From: Geofilum rhodophaeum
GTDB taxonomy: Bacteria > Bacteroidota > Bacteroidia > Bacteroidales > Marinilabiliaceae
Direction: 5' to 3'
Assembly: GCF_002210225.1 (NCBI RefSeq)
Contig: NZ_MWUJ01000013.1
Coordinates: 48,684-112,683 of the forward strand
Length of the DNA: 64,000 nt
The position numbers and the translations under genes were made by a program. Below, piece after piece: positions 19,201-27,328 of this stretch. Numbering within the stretch: the stretch's first letter is position 1; each line of letters opens with the position of its first letter. The notes under the pieces are model-generated. The model had not been told where the DNA came from, searched no databases, and saw only the letters and a list, made by a program, of their open reading frames with translations.

Positions 19201-20449
19201 AAGCGGCCGTGCCCACCGCCAAAACATTTTCATTCCCTGTGATGGCCGTAACCAGGTTGTCGCTGAGGCCGTTTTGCTGCCCGGGCAGCAAAACTTTAAA
19301 CTGCTTGGCGTACAAATCGAGATAGACCAGCTCATGACTTTCGGTGCCTACCCACAGCACCCCTGTCCGGTCAATCAACAAAGCATTGATGATGTTATCG
19401 GGGATGCCATTCTCCGAACTTTCCGAATAAGTAAAAACCTCCTTCACCGTATTGTCGGCCATTCGTACCAGTCCCCCACCCCTGGTGGCCAGCCACAGAT
19501 TGGCCTGGTCGTCTTCGGTAAAATCTTCGACCCAGTCGACCGGCAAACGCCTGCCTTCAGGTGCATCGGCATGAAAACGTTGCACCCGCCAGCTGTTGTT
19601 GTTGAGACGATGGGTTAAGCGAAACAGGCCATCGTAGGAGGAGGCCCACAGCTGGCCCTGGCTGTCGCGCCGTATTTTGGTGAAAACGGTTCTATCAATG
19701 GTTTCCTCTGAAATGGAGCGAAAAGCAGTCCCGTCATCCATATCGTACTCGAACAAACCTTCCTCTGCCCCTACAAGCAGCTTGCGCTCACTGTGCTGGT
19801 AAACCGATACCACGGAAATATTCTTACGTATGGGGCCAAAGGGCTCATTGGTGTGTCGTCTGTAAATGGCGTTGCGCGAGGCATTAATAAAACGGCCTTT
19901 GTCCTCCCCCTCCCCGGGCTCATAATAAAACAAACCCTCTGAAGTCCCTGCCCACAGCCGCCCCTGACGGTCGATGTACAAGTCGCGGATGAGGTCGTCG
20001 TAGGTGAGCCCGTTGTAACGGGTTATGCGACTGTTTGATAAATCGAGCCGGTTGATGCCTCCGCTGCGGGTGCCAATCCACAAGTAACGATGGTCCTGTA
20101 ATTCGAGGCAGCTGATCTCATTATTGGAGAGGGTGCCATCATCGTCTATGTCGTATTTGTAACTGACGTACTCGTAGCCGTCGAAACGATTAAGTCCGTC
20201 CTTGGTCCCAATCCACAAAAACCCCAGACTGTCCTGCACCATAGCCAACACCGAGGACTGAGAAAGCGAGGATGGGGTCAGCACATTACGAAAGCTGCTG
20301 CCGGCTTGCACGGAAGTATGCCACATCAACAAGACCAGAAAGGCCAAACCGGAAGCACCTTTGAAAAATCGACTTCTGCCTGGCTGGGCGCCACGACGCC
20401 TATGCGTAGAACCGCCATATCTTCTGCTGCGCTTCGATTTTCCTTCCAT
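16217..20449 (-). CDS. Hybrid two-component system sensor/AraC regulator (HTCS) of the xylan locus
   Basis: 1410 residues. A signal anchor (about residues 30-50) is followed by two seven-bladed beta-propellers built of Reg_prop repeats (LGFLWIGTKDGLNRFDGYEY, LWVGTKGGGLS and others) to about residue 760. A Y_Y_Y domain follows (YRLVGFNDEWQETG), then one transmembrane helix (about 840-862). The cytoplasmic part has a histidine kinase (NVSHEIRTPL, His about 901; ATPase G-boxes DEGPGIPE and GSGIGLSIV), a receiver (VICDVMLPG, Asp about 1207) and a C-terminal AraC HTH. HTCS proteins bind the imported oligosaccharide in the periplasm and switch on the neighbouring locus; the known ligand for such xylan loci is a xylo-oligosaccharide. 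It is encoded upstream in the same direction with a 360 bp gap, so it is probably transcribed separately. Confidence 0.96.
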   Translation of the reverse strand: MEGKSKRSRRYGGSTHRRRGAQPGRSRFFKGASGLAFLVLLMWHTSVQAGSSFRNVLTPSSLSQSSVLAMVQDSLGFLWIGTKDGLNRFDGYEYVSYKYDIDDDGTLSNNEISCLELQDHRYLWIGTRSGGINRLDLSNSRITRYNGLTYDDLIRDLYIDRQGRLWAGTSEGLFYYEPGEGEDKGRFINASRNAIYRRHTNEPFGPIRKNISVVSVYQHSERKLLVGAEEGLFEYDMDDGTAFRSISEETIDRTVFTKIRRDSQGQLWASSYDGLFRLTHRLNNNSWRVQRFHADAPEGRRLPVDWVEDFTEDDQANLWLATRGGGLVRMADNTVKEVFTYSESSENGIPDNIINALLIDRTGVLWVGTESHELVYLDLYAKQFKVLLPGQQNGLSDNLVTAITGNENVLAVGTAASGIDVFRRSGGQLQRLQNIPRVILRDGAWKSEISALLLDSDSMLWIGSAANSLVVYDGRRFDSYVVDGFIFSLFEDDRDNIWFGTWGQGIGYINKYSRQIERYNETPAHMLGLGSDKALVVFKDSRDLLWVGTKGGGLSVAPIEDVMRRRGSFTVFRHQSGESNTLAYNDVYDIREDSYGNLWVATGRGLNKIELGRSTPVSEILKGQVSFSHLSEQDGLPGGLVYSIREDETGHLWLGTNKGLCRYHPSSGNLVSFGRNDGLPGEQFNLNSAFRDAASGHLFFGGVNGITIFHPDSIVNNPFDARVAITDFRLHNRSVLPRQKIGNRVLLDKNIFSSEELRLAHSDNEISFEFSALHFSSPDKIRYAYRLVGFNDEWQETGSQNRRVTYTNLRFGTYTLQVRATNNDGVWAPEVRELTLIVDPPVYLTVWAYLLYGLFFLFLLFVFRKYSLIAVKKKNQLIIESLEHKKETEIAEAKMRFFTNVSHEIRTPLTLIHAPLQQLIDRQELDRETRDVLNMIYRNVKRLLTQVNQLLELRKMDKGELSLRNSVFPLETLVQETLLDFEPLLRQNKVQVEIKAPNESLVSADKRLLTTVVHNLLSNSVKYAPPGSTLHLSIDYSQNSEAESWYTLRFCDEGPGIPESEIDNVFNRFYQVRSEGYEHLAGSGIGLSIVRDFVEKMKGSVKAYNLEAKGCCFEVLLPEGNLQQEAAYSHQEDVTEESSSADFSDSEQGLSASKGDQKQALLVVVEDDADLADYLQKVFAPRFRTVVFHNGRKAHEELAGLMPDLVICDVMLPGMSGIEVTRALKTSKETCHIPVVMLTARTDDEHMVEGFESGADSYLTKPFNIHVLEAQVASVLQSREAFKQRFSKQMVLEPTEEAITPMDERFLKRLMEITEQKLADPTFDVSFLIDEMHMSHSIILKKVKGLTGLSLVEFIRSMRIKKAAQIFRQDKLSVSEVGFMVGFSDPKYFSKCFTKEMGVKPTDYLKQHHS

Positions 20450-20559
20450 AATGTTTCTTCTCTAGTGGCTGTACAACAAACCCCGCAACATGCTGCCATT
20501 ACAGGACAGCACAGACAAGGTGAATTTTCCACAAATATTGTGAAAATTTTTCAATCCAG

Positions 20560-21393
20560 CTACAACAAAGCCTCTACCTCTTTAAGCACACGCTGCTGCT
20601 TTGAGGGCAAAACCCCTAATGAATCAAGAAGTTCAGGCTTTTCGTGCAGCTGCCGACAAAGCACGGTCCCGCTGGCCAAAAGTTTTTGCTTTTCGGCCTT
20701 GGTGAGGGAAGTAAGTGTAGTTATGGGAAACAAATGATGTTGTTCTACCAAGTGCTTCAGGTTCTGCTCCTGAGGAAAATCCCAGCTCATTAAATACAAA
20801 CCACTACAAATTCCAAAGGCCTGGGCATCGGAGGTAAATCGGGTATTGGTAACGACCCAGCCCTGAAATTCAAAATTGCGGTACTCCTCAAAAGTCTGCC
20901 TTTTGTTGATGATGTCGTTGACCCGGGATCGGATGTACAGAGGCACCTGAACGCTGGCGTATTTGCCCTGACTGTTGTAGTATTTGCACTCGACCAGGTG
21001 CTGCAAACGGTGGTTGGTGGCAACAACATCCACCTCGTGCTGTACGCACATTCCGGAGACTTCCTGTCCCACCTCCACCTTGTAGCCCTGGGCCCGGAAA
21101 ACTTCACCAATAAATTGCTCAAAGGGATAGCCCGAGGGGCCCATTTCCATGATGGCTTTTTTCAGGCTGTAACGGGCTGCTGCACTGCGTTGGTATTTTC
21201 GCAAAAGGGCAAAGGCCCTGCCATAAATCTTGCGGGTGGGCATACCGCTTTCAACCCAGGAAAGGATGTCGTCGATGACCAAACGTGCCAGTTTGTCGTC
21301 GGCACCAACGCGCTGCAATGAGCCTTTTAGCTTCTCCTCTGAAAAGGGTACCATTTCGCCCGAGGCTTTTTGAATAAGGATTTTTTGTGACAT
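20560..21393 (-). CDS. ATP-cone plus Mrr-like restriction endonuclease-fold protein
   Basis: 277 residues. Residues 1-90 match an ATP-cone (ILIQKASGEMVPFSEEKLKGSL, with ARYSLKKAI near the end), the nucleotide-sensing domain of NrdR and ribonucleotide reductases. Residues 95-210 read as a PD-(D/E)XK nuclease domain of Mrr type: GYPFEQFIGEVFRAQGY, then EVDVVA and HLVECKYY supply the D...ExK active site. The C-terminal 70 residues are helical. The protein could cut DNA in response to nucleotide state (inference). No methylase lies near, so a classical restriction-modification pair is not supported. It stands alone: the HTCS gene upstream and the mscS gene downstream are each separated from it by over 100 bp. 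Confidence 0.75.
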   Translation of the reverse strand: MSQKILIQKASGEMVPFSEEKLKGSLQRVGADDKLARLVIDDILSWVESGMPTRKIYGRAFALLRKYQRSAAARYSLKKAIMEMGPSGYPFEQFIGEVFRAQGYKVEVGQEVSGMCVQHEVDVVATNHRLQHLVECKYYNSQGKYASVQVPLYIRSRVNDIINKRQTFEEYRNFEFQGWVVTNTRFTSDAQAFGICSGLYLMSWDFPQEQNLKHLVEQHHLFPITTLTSLTKAEKQKLLASGTVLCRQLHEKPELLDSLGVLPSKQQRVLKEVEALL

Positions 21394-21659
21394 AGTATTC
21401 TTCCAATAAACTGAATAGTGTATTAAATTTTCCCTTAAGGCTGTATAAGCTTAGCCTGCTTTATTCATAAGTTGTCGTTATGAGATACTCAAATACCAAT
21501 AAATATGGACAACCGCAAAGAAAATGGACGCAGGGAATAATAAATTATTTTCAAATCCATTTTGTTGAGGACGTCCGTATTTAGCAGGTAGTTGGGCATC
21601 GTAATAGATAATTTATGAATAATGCAGGTTAGGGACTTATATTTACTCTCCTTTGATTT

Positions 21660-22949
21660 TTACTGTTCGATAGCTGAAGACCCGGCTGCCCTTTTTCCCA
21701 AATTATCGTAGCCCAGGTCCTCTTTGCTGATCAGTTTTTGCGCCAGCAGCTCACGCACCACAATTTCTGTCATGTCGCTCTTGAACTGAAACTCATAGCG
21801 GATGTCCATTACATAAGCCTTCAGGCGCATTTTCAAATAAGATCTGCGCTCAAACATTTCATTAAAAAACAGCACCACAATGGGCTTATTCAGGTAAATA
21901 AACTTACTGACCTGAGCGGCCTCGGTGGCAATTTTTCGTACTTTTTGGGTATCCACATCAAGAGGCAGAATGATTTCGGCCACCACCTGGCAATTGAGCT
22001 CCCCCATATTGGCATTGGAAACCGCGGCATTCATCAATTCCATATTAGGTACCGACACCACCGAATCGTCGGGGGTAACCAGCCGGGTGGCACGCAGACC
22101 AATTTCCAGCACTTCGCCGTAATGCGAACCAATCTCTATTTTATCGCCCACCTGAAAGGGCCGGTCGAACAAAAGCATAATGCCGCCAAATACATTCTTA
22201 AGCAAATCCTGAGCAGCCAGTCCCACCGCTATGGCCACCGAGGCACCCAAAGCCAGCAGGGTTTCGAGCGGGGGATTAAAAACGCCCTTTATAATGGCCA
22301 CCAAAAAGAGGGTCCACAATACAATACGTACCACCGGAACGACACTCTTTATGGTGATGCGCACCTGGGCGCTTTTCTCGGCAAAAGCTTCCAGAATACG
22401 CACAAGTAAGCGAATAAACAGGTAAGCCACCACCAGCAGTACCAAGGCCCAGAATATTTTTCCAAAAGACAGAATTTGCAGCACTTCATTGGGGGTCTCG
22501 GGTAAATCTACTCCCCCTGCCCGCTTCTGATCGCCCTCCTCTTCAGTCGAAGCCGAAACCGAAGTCGGCGCCGAAGCTGAAGCTGAAGCTGAAGCTGAAG
22601 CCGAAGCCGGAGCCGGAGCCGGAGTCTCAGCCTCAGCCGGAGTCTCAGCTGCGACCTGAGTTTCATCTATAGCGGGACCCGGGGGCGCTTCCACCGGGGG
22701 CAAGTCGTCGCTTTTCGGCAGATCATCCACCGGGGGGACAGCAACAACCTGAACACTGTCGGCAAGGACACCCCTTTCATGGACTGCCCCTACCGTCACC
22801 CCGGAAGTATCCACAAGCTGAACACTGTCGGCCACACCTGGCCTAGGCGACCACAGCAGGGGGTTGTTTTCAAACTGCCTGGACTGGCCTTCCATCACGC
22901 CGACGCCCAGGTAAAGACAGCCTATTAGGAGATAAAGCACTTGTTTCAT
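21660..22949 (-). CDS. MscS-family mechanosensitive ion channel with long low-complexity N-terminal region
   Basis: 429 residues. A signal peptide (about 1-22) is followed by a periplasmic linker rich in proline, glutamate, alanine and serine, with an (AS)n run near residues 113-130. At least two transmembrane helices follow (ILSFGKIFWALVLLVVAYLF; VRIVLWTLFLVAIIKGVF) and then the pore helix and MscS beta domain (AAQDLLKNVFGGIMLLFDRP, QVGDKIEIGSHYGEVLEIG, VSVPNMELMNAAVSN). Such channels release solutes on hypo-osmotic shock. The ATG overlaps the stop of the upstream P-loop protein by one base (TGATG), so the two are translationally coupled and may act together. The signal peptide plus disordered linker is unusual for the family. 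Confidence 0.9.
   Translation of the reverse strand: MKQVLYLLIGCLYLGVGVMEGQSRQFENNPLLWSPRPGVADSVQLVDTSGVTVGAVHERGVLADSVQVVAVPPVDDLPKSDDLPPVEAPPGPAIDETQVAAETPAEAETPAPAPASASASASASASAPTSVSASTEEEGDQKRAGGVDLPETPNEVLQILSFGKIFWALVLLVVAYLFIRLLVRILEAFAEKSAQVRITIKSVVPVVRIVLWTLFLVAIIKGVFNPPLETLLALGASVAIAVGLAAQDLLKNVFGGIMLLFDRPFQVGDKIEIGSHYGEVLEIGLRATRLVTPDDSVVSVPNMELMNAAVSNANMGELNCQVVAEIILPLDVDTQKVRKIATEAAQVSKFIYLNKPIVVLFFNEMFERRSYLKMRLKAYVMDIRYEFQFKSDMTEIVVRELLAQKLISKEDLGYDNLGKRAAGSSAIEQ
22573..22650 (-). repeat. Hexanucleotide tandem repeat inside the MscS gene
   Basis: Thirteen in-frame hexamers of the type gaagct / gaagcc / ggagcc / tcagcc, four of them identical gaagct. They encode the alanine-serine and alanine-rich linker. 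Length change would be in frame. Confidence 0.85.
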
Positions 22950-25900
22950 CAGCTGATAAAATTTCGTGAGTGCAGGTAGTTCACTACGGGATTAAACACA
23001 ATGGGGTTGATGGTGAATTTTTGACGGGGCCGAATCAGAAAACCTTTTTCGAGCATAGGAATCAAAAGATTTTTAGCTGCGGCTTCGGACTTTCCCATTA
23101 CCGAACAGAAATCGGCCAGACAAAGGCCGTCGTGCAGAACAATGGTCTGCAGAACAAACAATTCCTCGGCCTTGAGTTCCTTAATAAAAGAAAAGTCTAT
23201 TTCCTTAATGTAACCAATATCTATGCTGTGTTCATGCACTTTTCGGGTCTGCCGCAACCAATAAAGCTGGGCAAGACTGATGTTGCCGTAGCTGAGGCGC
23301 GAGAGCTTGCGAAACAACTGCTCCCGCAGGTAAACTTGTTGCTCGCGTTCTTCCATAGCCGCAAAATCTTTGCGTTCACGAGTTTCGGGATCGGGTAAAA
23401 ATTGAAGGCGGAAACCGCTGATCTTATTGCGACGGGTAATGATCTCTTCGATGGCTTCGGTAGATAAGGCTTGCAGAAACACTTCATTGGTGAAGTAATT
23501 GGAAATGTACAGGGTCTTATCCAGATAGGCCCAGGTATGCGTAGTAAAAGCGCCGGCCCAAAACACCTTTTTCATGGTGTTGGACATCAACTCAAAGAGT
23601 CGCTGAAGGTTTTCAAAACCATTGACCTGCTTGAGGTAAAAATGCTGCAGATTCTCAATCACCACCACGCGACTATCGCCCTGGTTGAGCCAGGCAATCA
23701 GTACCTCGTTGGAAGTAAAGGGCTGGTCGGGCTGAAACAATTCGTTGAAAAAATCGAGGTACTGGGCCAGGGTGAAATTCTTGGCCCCCAGTGTGGCCCG
23801 CAGAACGGGAATGGTAATGTGGGTTTCGGCCAAAAAATGGTTGAGTAGGGAGCTCACCCCGCAGCCTTTATCGCCAATAACGGCTACCGTTATAAAACGA
23901 TCCTTCTGCCAGTTGGTCCAGGCCTGCTTCAATTCACCCAATTCCTTTTCGCGATTCACAAAAAACCGGGTTTCATTGGTGGGGGTGAGTTGAAAAAGTC
24001 GCTGGTAAACAAAGGGCAGCTGACGCAACACCTCCTGGGTTTCGTTGATGAACTCTGAGAGCTCAAAAGTCATGTATTTCTTATGCTCCACAAAGCCCAC
24101 CCGTTGCTTGATGTCCTTTACCAGCCGCAATAGTTTCAGATAGCCGCTTTTCATCACGCGCCACAACTGCGGCAAGAGGGTACGAAAACCTTCCAGAACT
24201 TGTTTGCGCAAGCGACGCGATTGTTCCAGGGCTTTAATCCGGGCCACTTTTAAGTTGAGCTCAAAAACATTGTCGGTGTTCTTCAGCTTTTGCACATCGA
24301 GGTTAAACTGAATAATGCCGCCTTTCAACTCAGCATCGGCCTGCTCGGGAATGCTCTGAACCAGCGAGCGTGCCTCACGCAGCTGCTCCCTGGCACGACG
24401 GGCACCCTCGAGGGCTCCCTCCAAAGCCTTGTCGGCCCCTCCATCGGCCTCCCCCAATAAAAGCAGGGCCGATTCCAGACTGAAATCCCATACGGTGGCC
24501 AGTCCCATCAGCTGCAGACGTGCCTCCTCAAGGCGTTGCTCGCTGTACAGGCGCAGCGCCTTAATGCGTTTTTGCAGGGCGGGGATGGCCTCAAATTGCA
24601 GCAACTCACGGGGCGAAATCTCCTCGATGCTTGAAGCAGAGGCCCCGGAAAAATATCCGCGTTGCTTGATGTAGGTCCTTTGCTCCGCCAAACCTTGCAA
24701 CAGCTTATCCAGCTCCGTTTTCAACAGGTCGAAATCTCCCGTAAAACTGATGCTCAGCTTTTCAACCAGACCCGCCAGGTGCCGATCGGCCAGGTCGTGC
24801 TGGGCGTTGCGTCTTTCCTTTCGCAACACGGCACCGGGATTGCCCGGTGCTTCCTCTTCGAGACGCCGGCGACTGTCCGACAAATAAACCTCAATTTGCT
24901 CAAAAGCGGCATCCAAATCTTCTTCCAAATGCTGGAGCATGCTGCCCTGCATACGATGGTAGGCGCCAAAGACCGAAAAATATAAGTGCGAAAGCTCCAC
25001 ATCCATCGCCCAATCGTCGGCCAGTGCCAGATAGGTCCGGTTCCAGTCGCCCAACTTTCGTTGACTCTTATGCAGACTTTGTTGAACCTGACGGCGAAGC
25101 ACTTCGGGGCGGAAGCGCTTCTGCGAAACATAAAGGGTATCGAGTTTGGGCAGGAGGCGATCGGCCTCGTTAAAGGCAGACTGTATCAGCTCCTGGTGGG
25201 CACGCACAAAGGTTTCCAGGGCCATCTCGCCACCCTTTACAAGCACCTTGAGACGCGACAATAAGCCTTCGGGAAGCAGGGCAGCATCGGGCTGCTCCTG
25301 CAAAACGCTGAAACTGTAATTATCCACCGCTTCGTCCAACTCCCAAATGCCGGCCACAAACTTACTCTGCCCGCTTAAAAAATCATCGAACAGGGGCAGT
25401 AATCCCGGCCAGTAAGTGCTGTAAATTTGTTCGCTGAGTAGGGCGCGGAAGGGCAGGCGACGGTTGCGATAAACCGTTACATCCAGGGGCGCTTTGCGCA
25501 GCAGGCGGCGACCGGCATTGCGTGAACGACGCAGCCGGGTGCGCAGCTGCAGCTTGAAGTTGAACCAGAGGGCCGATGGATAAAGCAGGGGATTGCGCAA
25601 GGCACTGAGTTGGTAGGACCGACTGACTTCCCTAACCACCAGCTGACTGGCTTGTGCTTCTACATAGGTCTTACAGGCCTCGTCCATCTGCTGGGGCAAA
25701 TGGCCATAGCCCTCCTGCTGCAAGCCATCCTTCCAATGCCTGAGCTCGGCGAAAAGCTGGACCCTAAAGGCCTGAAGCGCCACCACATAGGCAGGTCCGG
25801 CCTGCTCTTTTTCGTCTTGGGCGGCTTCATAAAGCTGCTGGTAACGAGCGGCCAGTTCGGCTGCGCGTTCCTGACGCTGGGTGAGAAAGTGATTAAGAAC

Positions 25901-25981
25901 AGCGGCCACTTCGCCCAAAAAGTGTTGCTCCGCTTCCCTGATTTCGGAATTCTTGTAGGCCATACGACGGATCGGTTGCAA
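22949..25981 (-). CDS. Large coiled-coil protein with degenerate P-loop ATPase domain, coupled to MscS
   Basis: 1010 residues; M7 (25963) is an alternative start. Residues 1-640 are helical and charged, with long coiled-coil stretches. From about residue 665 an AAA/Orc-like NTPase domain begins (FFVNREKELGELKQAW). It is followed by VAVIGDKGCGVSSLLNHFL at about 690-710, where the Walker A lysine position is valine, and by SRVVVIENLQHFY in place of a standard Walker B. The last 150 residues resemble a winged helix (LHDGLCLADFCSVMGKSEAAAKNLLIPML). No named family is recognised. Loss of the lysine suggests nucleotide binding without normal hydrolysis, or a pseudo-ATPase. The one-base overlap with mscS implies a joint membrane-stress or signalling function (inference). 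Confidence 0.7.
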   Translation of the reverse strand: MQPIRRMAYKNSEIREAEQHFLGEVAAVLNHFLTQRQERAAELAARYQQLYEAAQDEKEQAGPAYVVALQAFRVQLFAELRHWKDGLQQEGYGHLPQQMDEACKTYVEAQASQLVVREVSRSYQLSALRNPLLYPSALWFNFKLQLRTRLRRSRNAGRRLLRKAPLDVTVYRNRRLPFRALLSEQIYSTYWPGLLPLFDDFLSGQSKFVAGIWELDEAVDNYSFSVLQEQPDAALLPEGLLSRLKVLVKGGEMALETFVRAHQELIQSAFNEADRLLPKLDTLYVSQKRFRPEVLRRQVQQSLHKSQRKLGDWNRTYLALADDWAMDVELSHLYFSVFGAYHRMQGSMLQHLEEDLDAAFEQIEVYLSDSRRRLEEEAPGNPGAVLRKERRNAQHDLADRHLAGLVEKLSISFTGDFDLLKTELDKLLQGLAEQRTYIKQRGYFSGASASSIEEISPRELLQFEAIPALQKRIKALRLYSEQRLEEARLQLMGLATVWDFSLESALLLLGEADGGADKALEGALEGARRAREQLREARSLVQSIPEQADAELKGGIIQFNLDVQKLKNTDNVFELNLKVARIKALEQSRRLRKQVLEGFRTLLPQLWRVMKSGYLKLLRLVKDIKQRVGFVEHKKYMTFELSEFINETQEVLRQLPFVYQRLFQLTPTNETRFFVNREKELGELKQAWTNWQKDRFITVAVIGDKGCGVSSLLNHFLAETHITIPVLRATLGAKNFTLAQYLDFFNELFQPDQPFTSNEVLIAWLNQGDSRVVVIENLQHFYLKQVNGFENLQRLFELMSNTMKKVFWAGAFTTHTWAYLDKTLYISNYFTNEVFLQALSTEAIEEIITRRNKISGFRLQFLPDPETRERKDFAAMEEREQQVYLREQLFRKLSRLSYGNISLAQLYWLRQTRKVHEHSIDIGYIKEIDFSFIKELKAEELFVLQTIVLHDGLCLADFCSVMGKSEAAAKNLLIPMLEKGFLIRPRQKFTINPIVFNPVVNYLHSRNFIS

Positions 25982-26031
25982 AAAGTCGGCCCTCGCCGGT
26001 GCGGTGCAGGCAGACCCCTACAAGATAGCAA

Positions 26032-27219
26032 TTATTTGGTGAGCACTACAGCGCTGCACCATTTTTTTGGCGGCAGGGGACGCGCTGCCAGAATGCCACG
26101 CACGCCGGACATTCCTTTCACGTAATCGCTCAAGGGCACAGGACTTATTTCTACCTGATTATTGCGGGTGGAAGCGTGCAAAAGATGCAAGCGCCCCTCA
26201 CGAAAAGTGGCCAAGCCGGTGTGGGATACATCCAAGCCCTTTACGCGACTCACAAAGGCTAGGATGTCGCCCTCCTGCAAATGCTGCTCGGCGGCGGCTA
26301 TGTGAGCATTCGGCAAATAGGACAACTGCTGTCCGCGCTGCGCCAGTTCCAGGGTCCGGAGACGATTTACCAGGGTGCTATCCCGGTCGAGTTGCGGATA
26401 AAGATGAGGATGGGTGGACATAAAATGCAGGTCGATCTGCAGCGCTTCAGCACCAGGCAGGTCCCGTAAAATCTGCAAACGTCCCCGCTGCTCGTTATCG
26501 AGCAGCCACTCACTGAAATAATGCAGGCGCGACAAATAGCCCTCGCACGTCCCGCCCCGATAACGATATCCCTCCAGTTCCTCCAAAAAAATCAGGCGCC
26601 TTTCTGCTTCAGGTTCTGCCTCCCGGGAAACTGTCCTCGCTTTGTCCTCAACAGCCAGCTTATCGGAATAAACTGCACCATGGGGGCAAGCTCCGGACAC
26701 CGCCTTCCGCTCTGCCTCAAAATAAGTCCTCCATTGAGGCAGCTCATCCGGCTGAACGCCAGCCGCAGCCAGCGCCAACACATACTCCACAAAGGTCGTG
26801 CAATCCATTTCCTCCAGATTCACCACCACTTGCTCCTCTCCTTCACTTTCCAGGGTAGCCCCTACATAGGGCGTCCCGATGAAAGTCTCGCCCAGGGCGA
26901 TAAGACCGGTTCCGTAATTGTCCCAAACCGAATCTGCAGGATGTCCCCCGTCAAATACCCCTGCGCCCTGTTCTAATGGGCGCTCTTCACCTGCAGAAGC
27001 AGCTGCACCCGTGGGCAACGCTGCCCTTACACGACCGGTATCGGTAACGCTCAGTGCCGCATAAACAAAACCTGCGGTCAAGGCCAGAACCAGCAGCACG
27101 CCCCCCCAAAACTCAAGCCGCGCAGCTCCGGTAAGCTCCCACGGAGAAAAAGAGTTTTGGCGCTTAAGACTTGGGCCCACTGCTGAGGGCCTAAGATTTA
27201 TTTTACCAGATGAAGGCAT
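26032..27219 (-). CDS. DUF1460 N-acetylmuramoyl-L-alanine amidase-like protein (NlpC/P60 superfamily)
   Basis: 395 residues. An N-terminal transmembrane anchor (about residues 36-57) precedes a DUF1460 domain: MDCTTFVEYVLAL with the catalytic cysteine, GYLSRLHYFSEWL, EGDILAFVSRVKGLDVSHTGLA with the catalytic histidine, and LHLLHASTRNNQVEIS. Members cleave or recycle cell-wall peptides in the periplasm. An insertion of about 35 residues (around 170-205, AVSGACPHGAVYSDK onward) separates conserved blocks and is not typical. The gene ends 50 bp before the coiled-coil protein in the same direction, so it may lead a three-gene operon with that protein and MscS. Confidence 0.82.
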   Translation of the reverse strand: MPSSGKINLRPSAVGPSLKRQNSFSPWELTGAARLEFWGGVLLVLALTAGFVYAALSVTDTGRVRAALPTGAAASAGEERPLEQGAGVFDGGHPADSVWDNYGTGLIALGETFIGTPYVGATLESEGEEQVVVNLEEMDCTTFVEYVLALAAAGVQPDELPQWRTYFEAERKAVSGACPHGAVYSDKLAVEDKARTVSREAEPEAERRLIFLEELEGYRYRGGTCEGYLSRLHYFSEWLLDNEQRGRLQILRDLPGAEALQIDLHFMSTHPHLYPQLDRDSTLVNRLRTLELAQRGQQLSYLPNAHIAAAEQHLQEGDILAFVSRVKGLDVSHTGLATFREGRLHLLHASTRNNQVEISPVPLSDYVKGMSGVRGILAARPLPPKKWCSAVVLTK

Positions 27220-27328
27220 AATTTCTATTTCTGAAGGCTGAAATTAGCACATCCGGCTCAAAAAAGCAGCATTCAGGAGCAAGTTCCTGCAACATTACAG
27301 CAAAAGGCCCCCCAGACCTAAGTCCACT

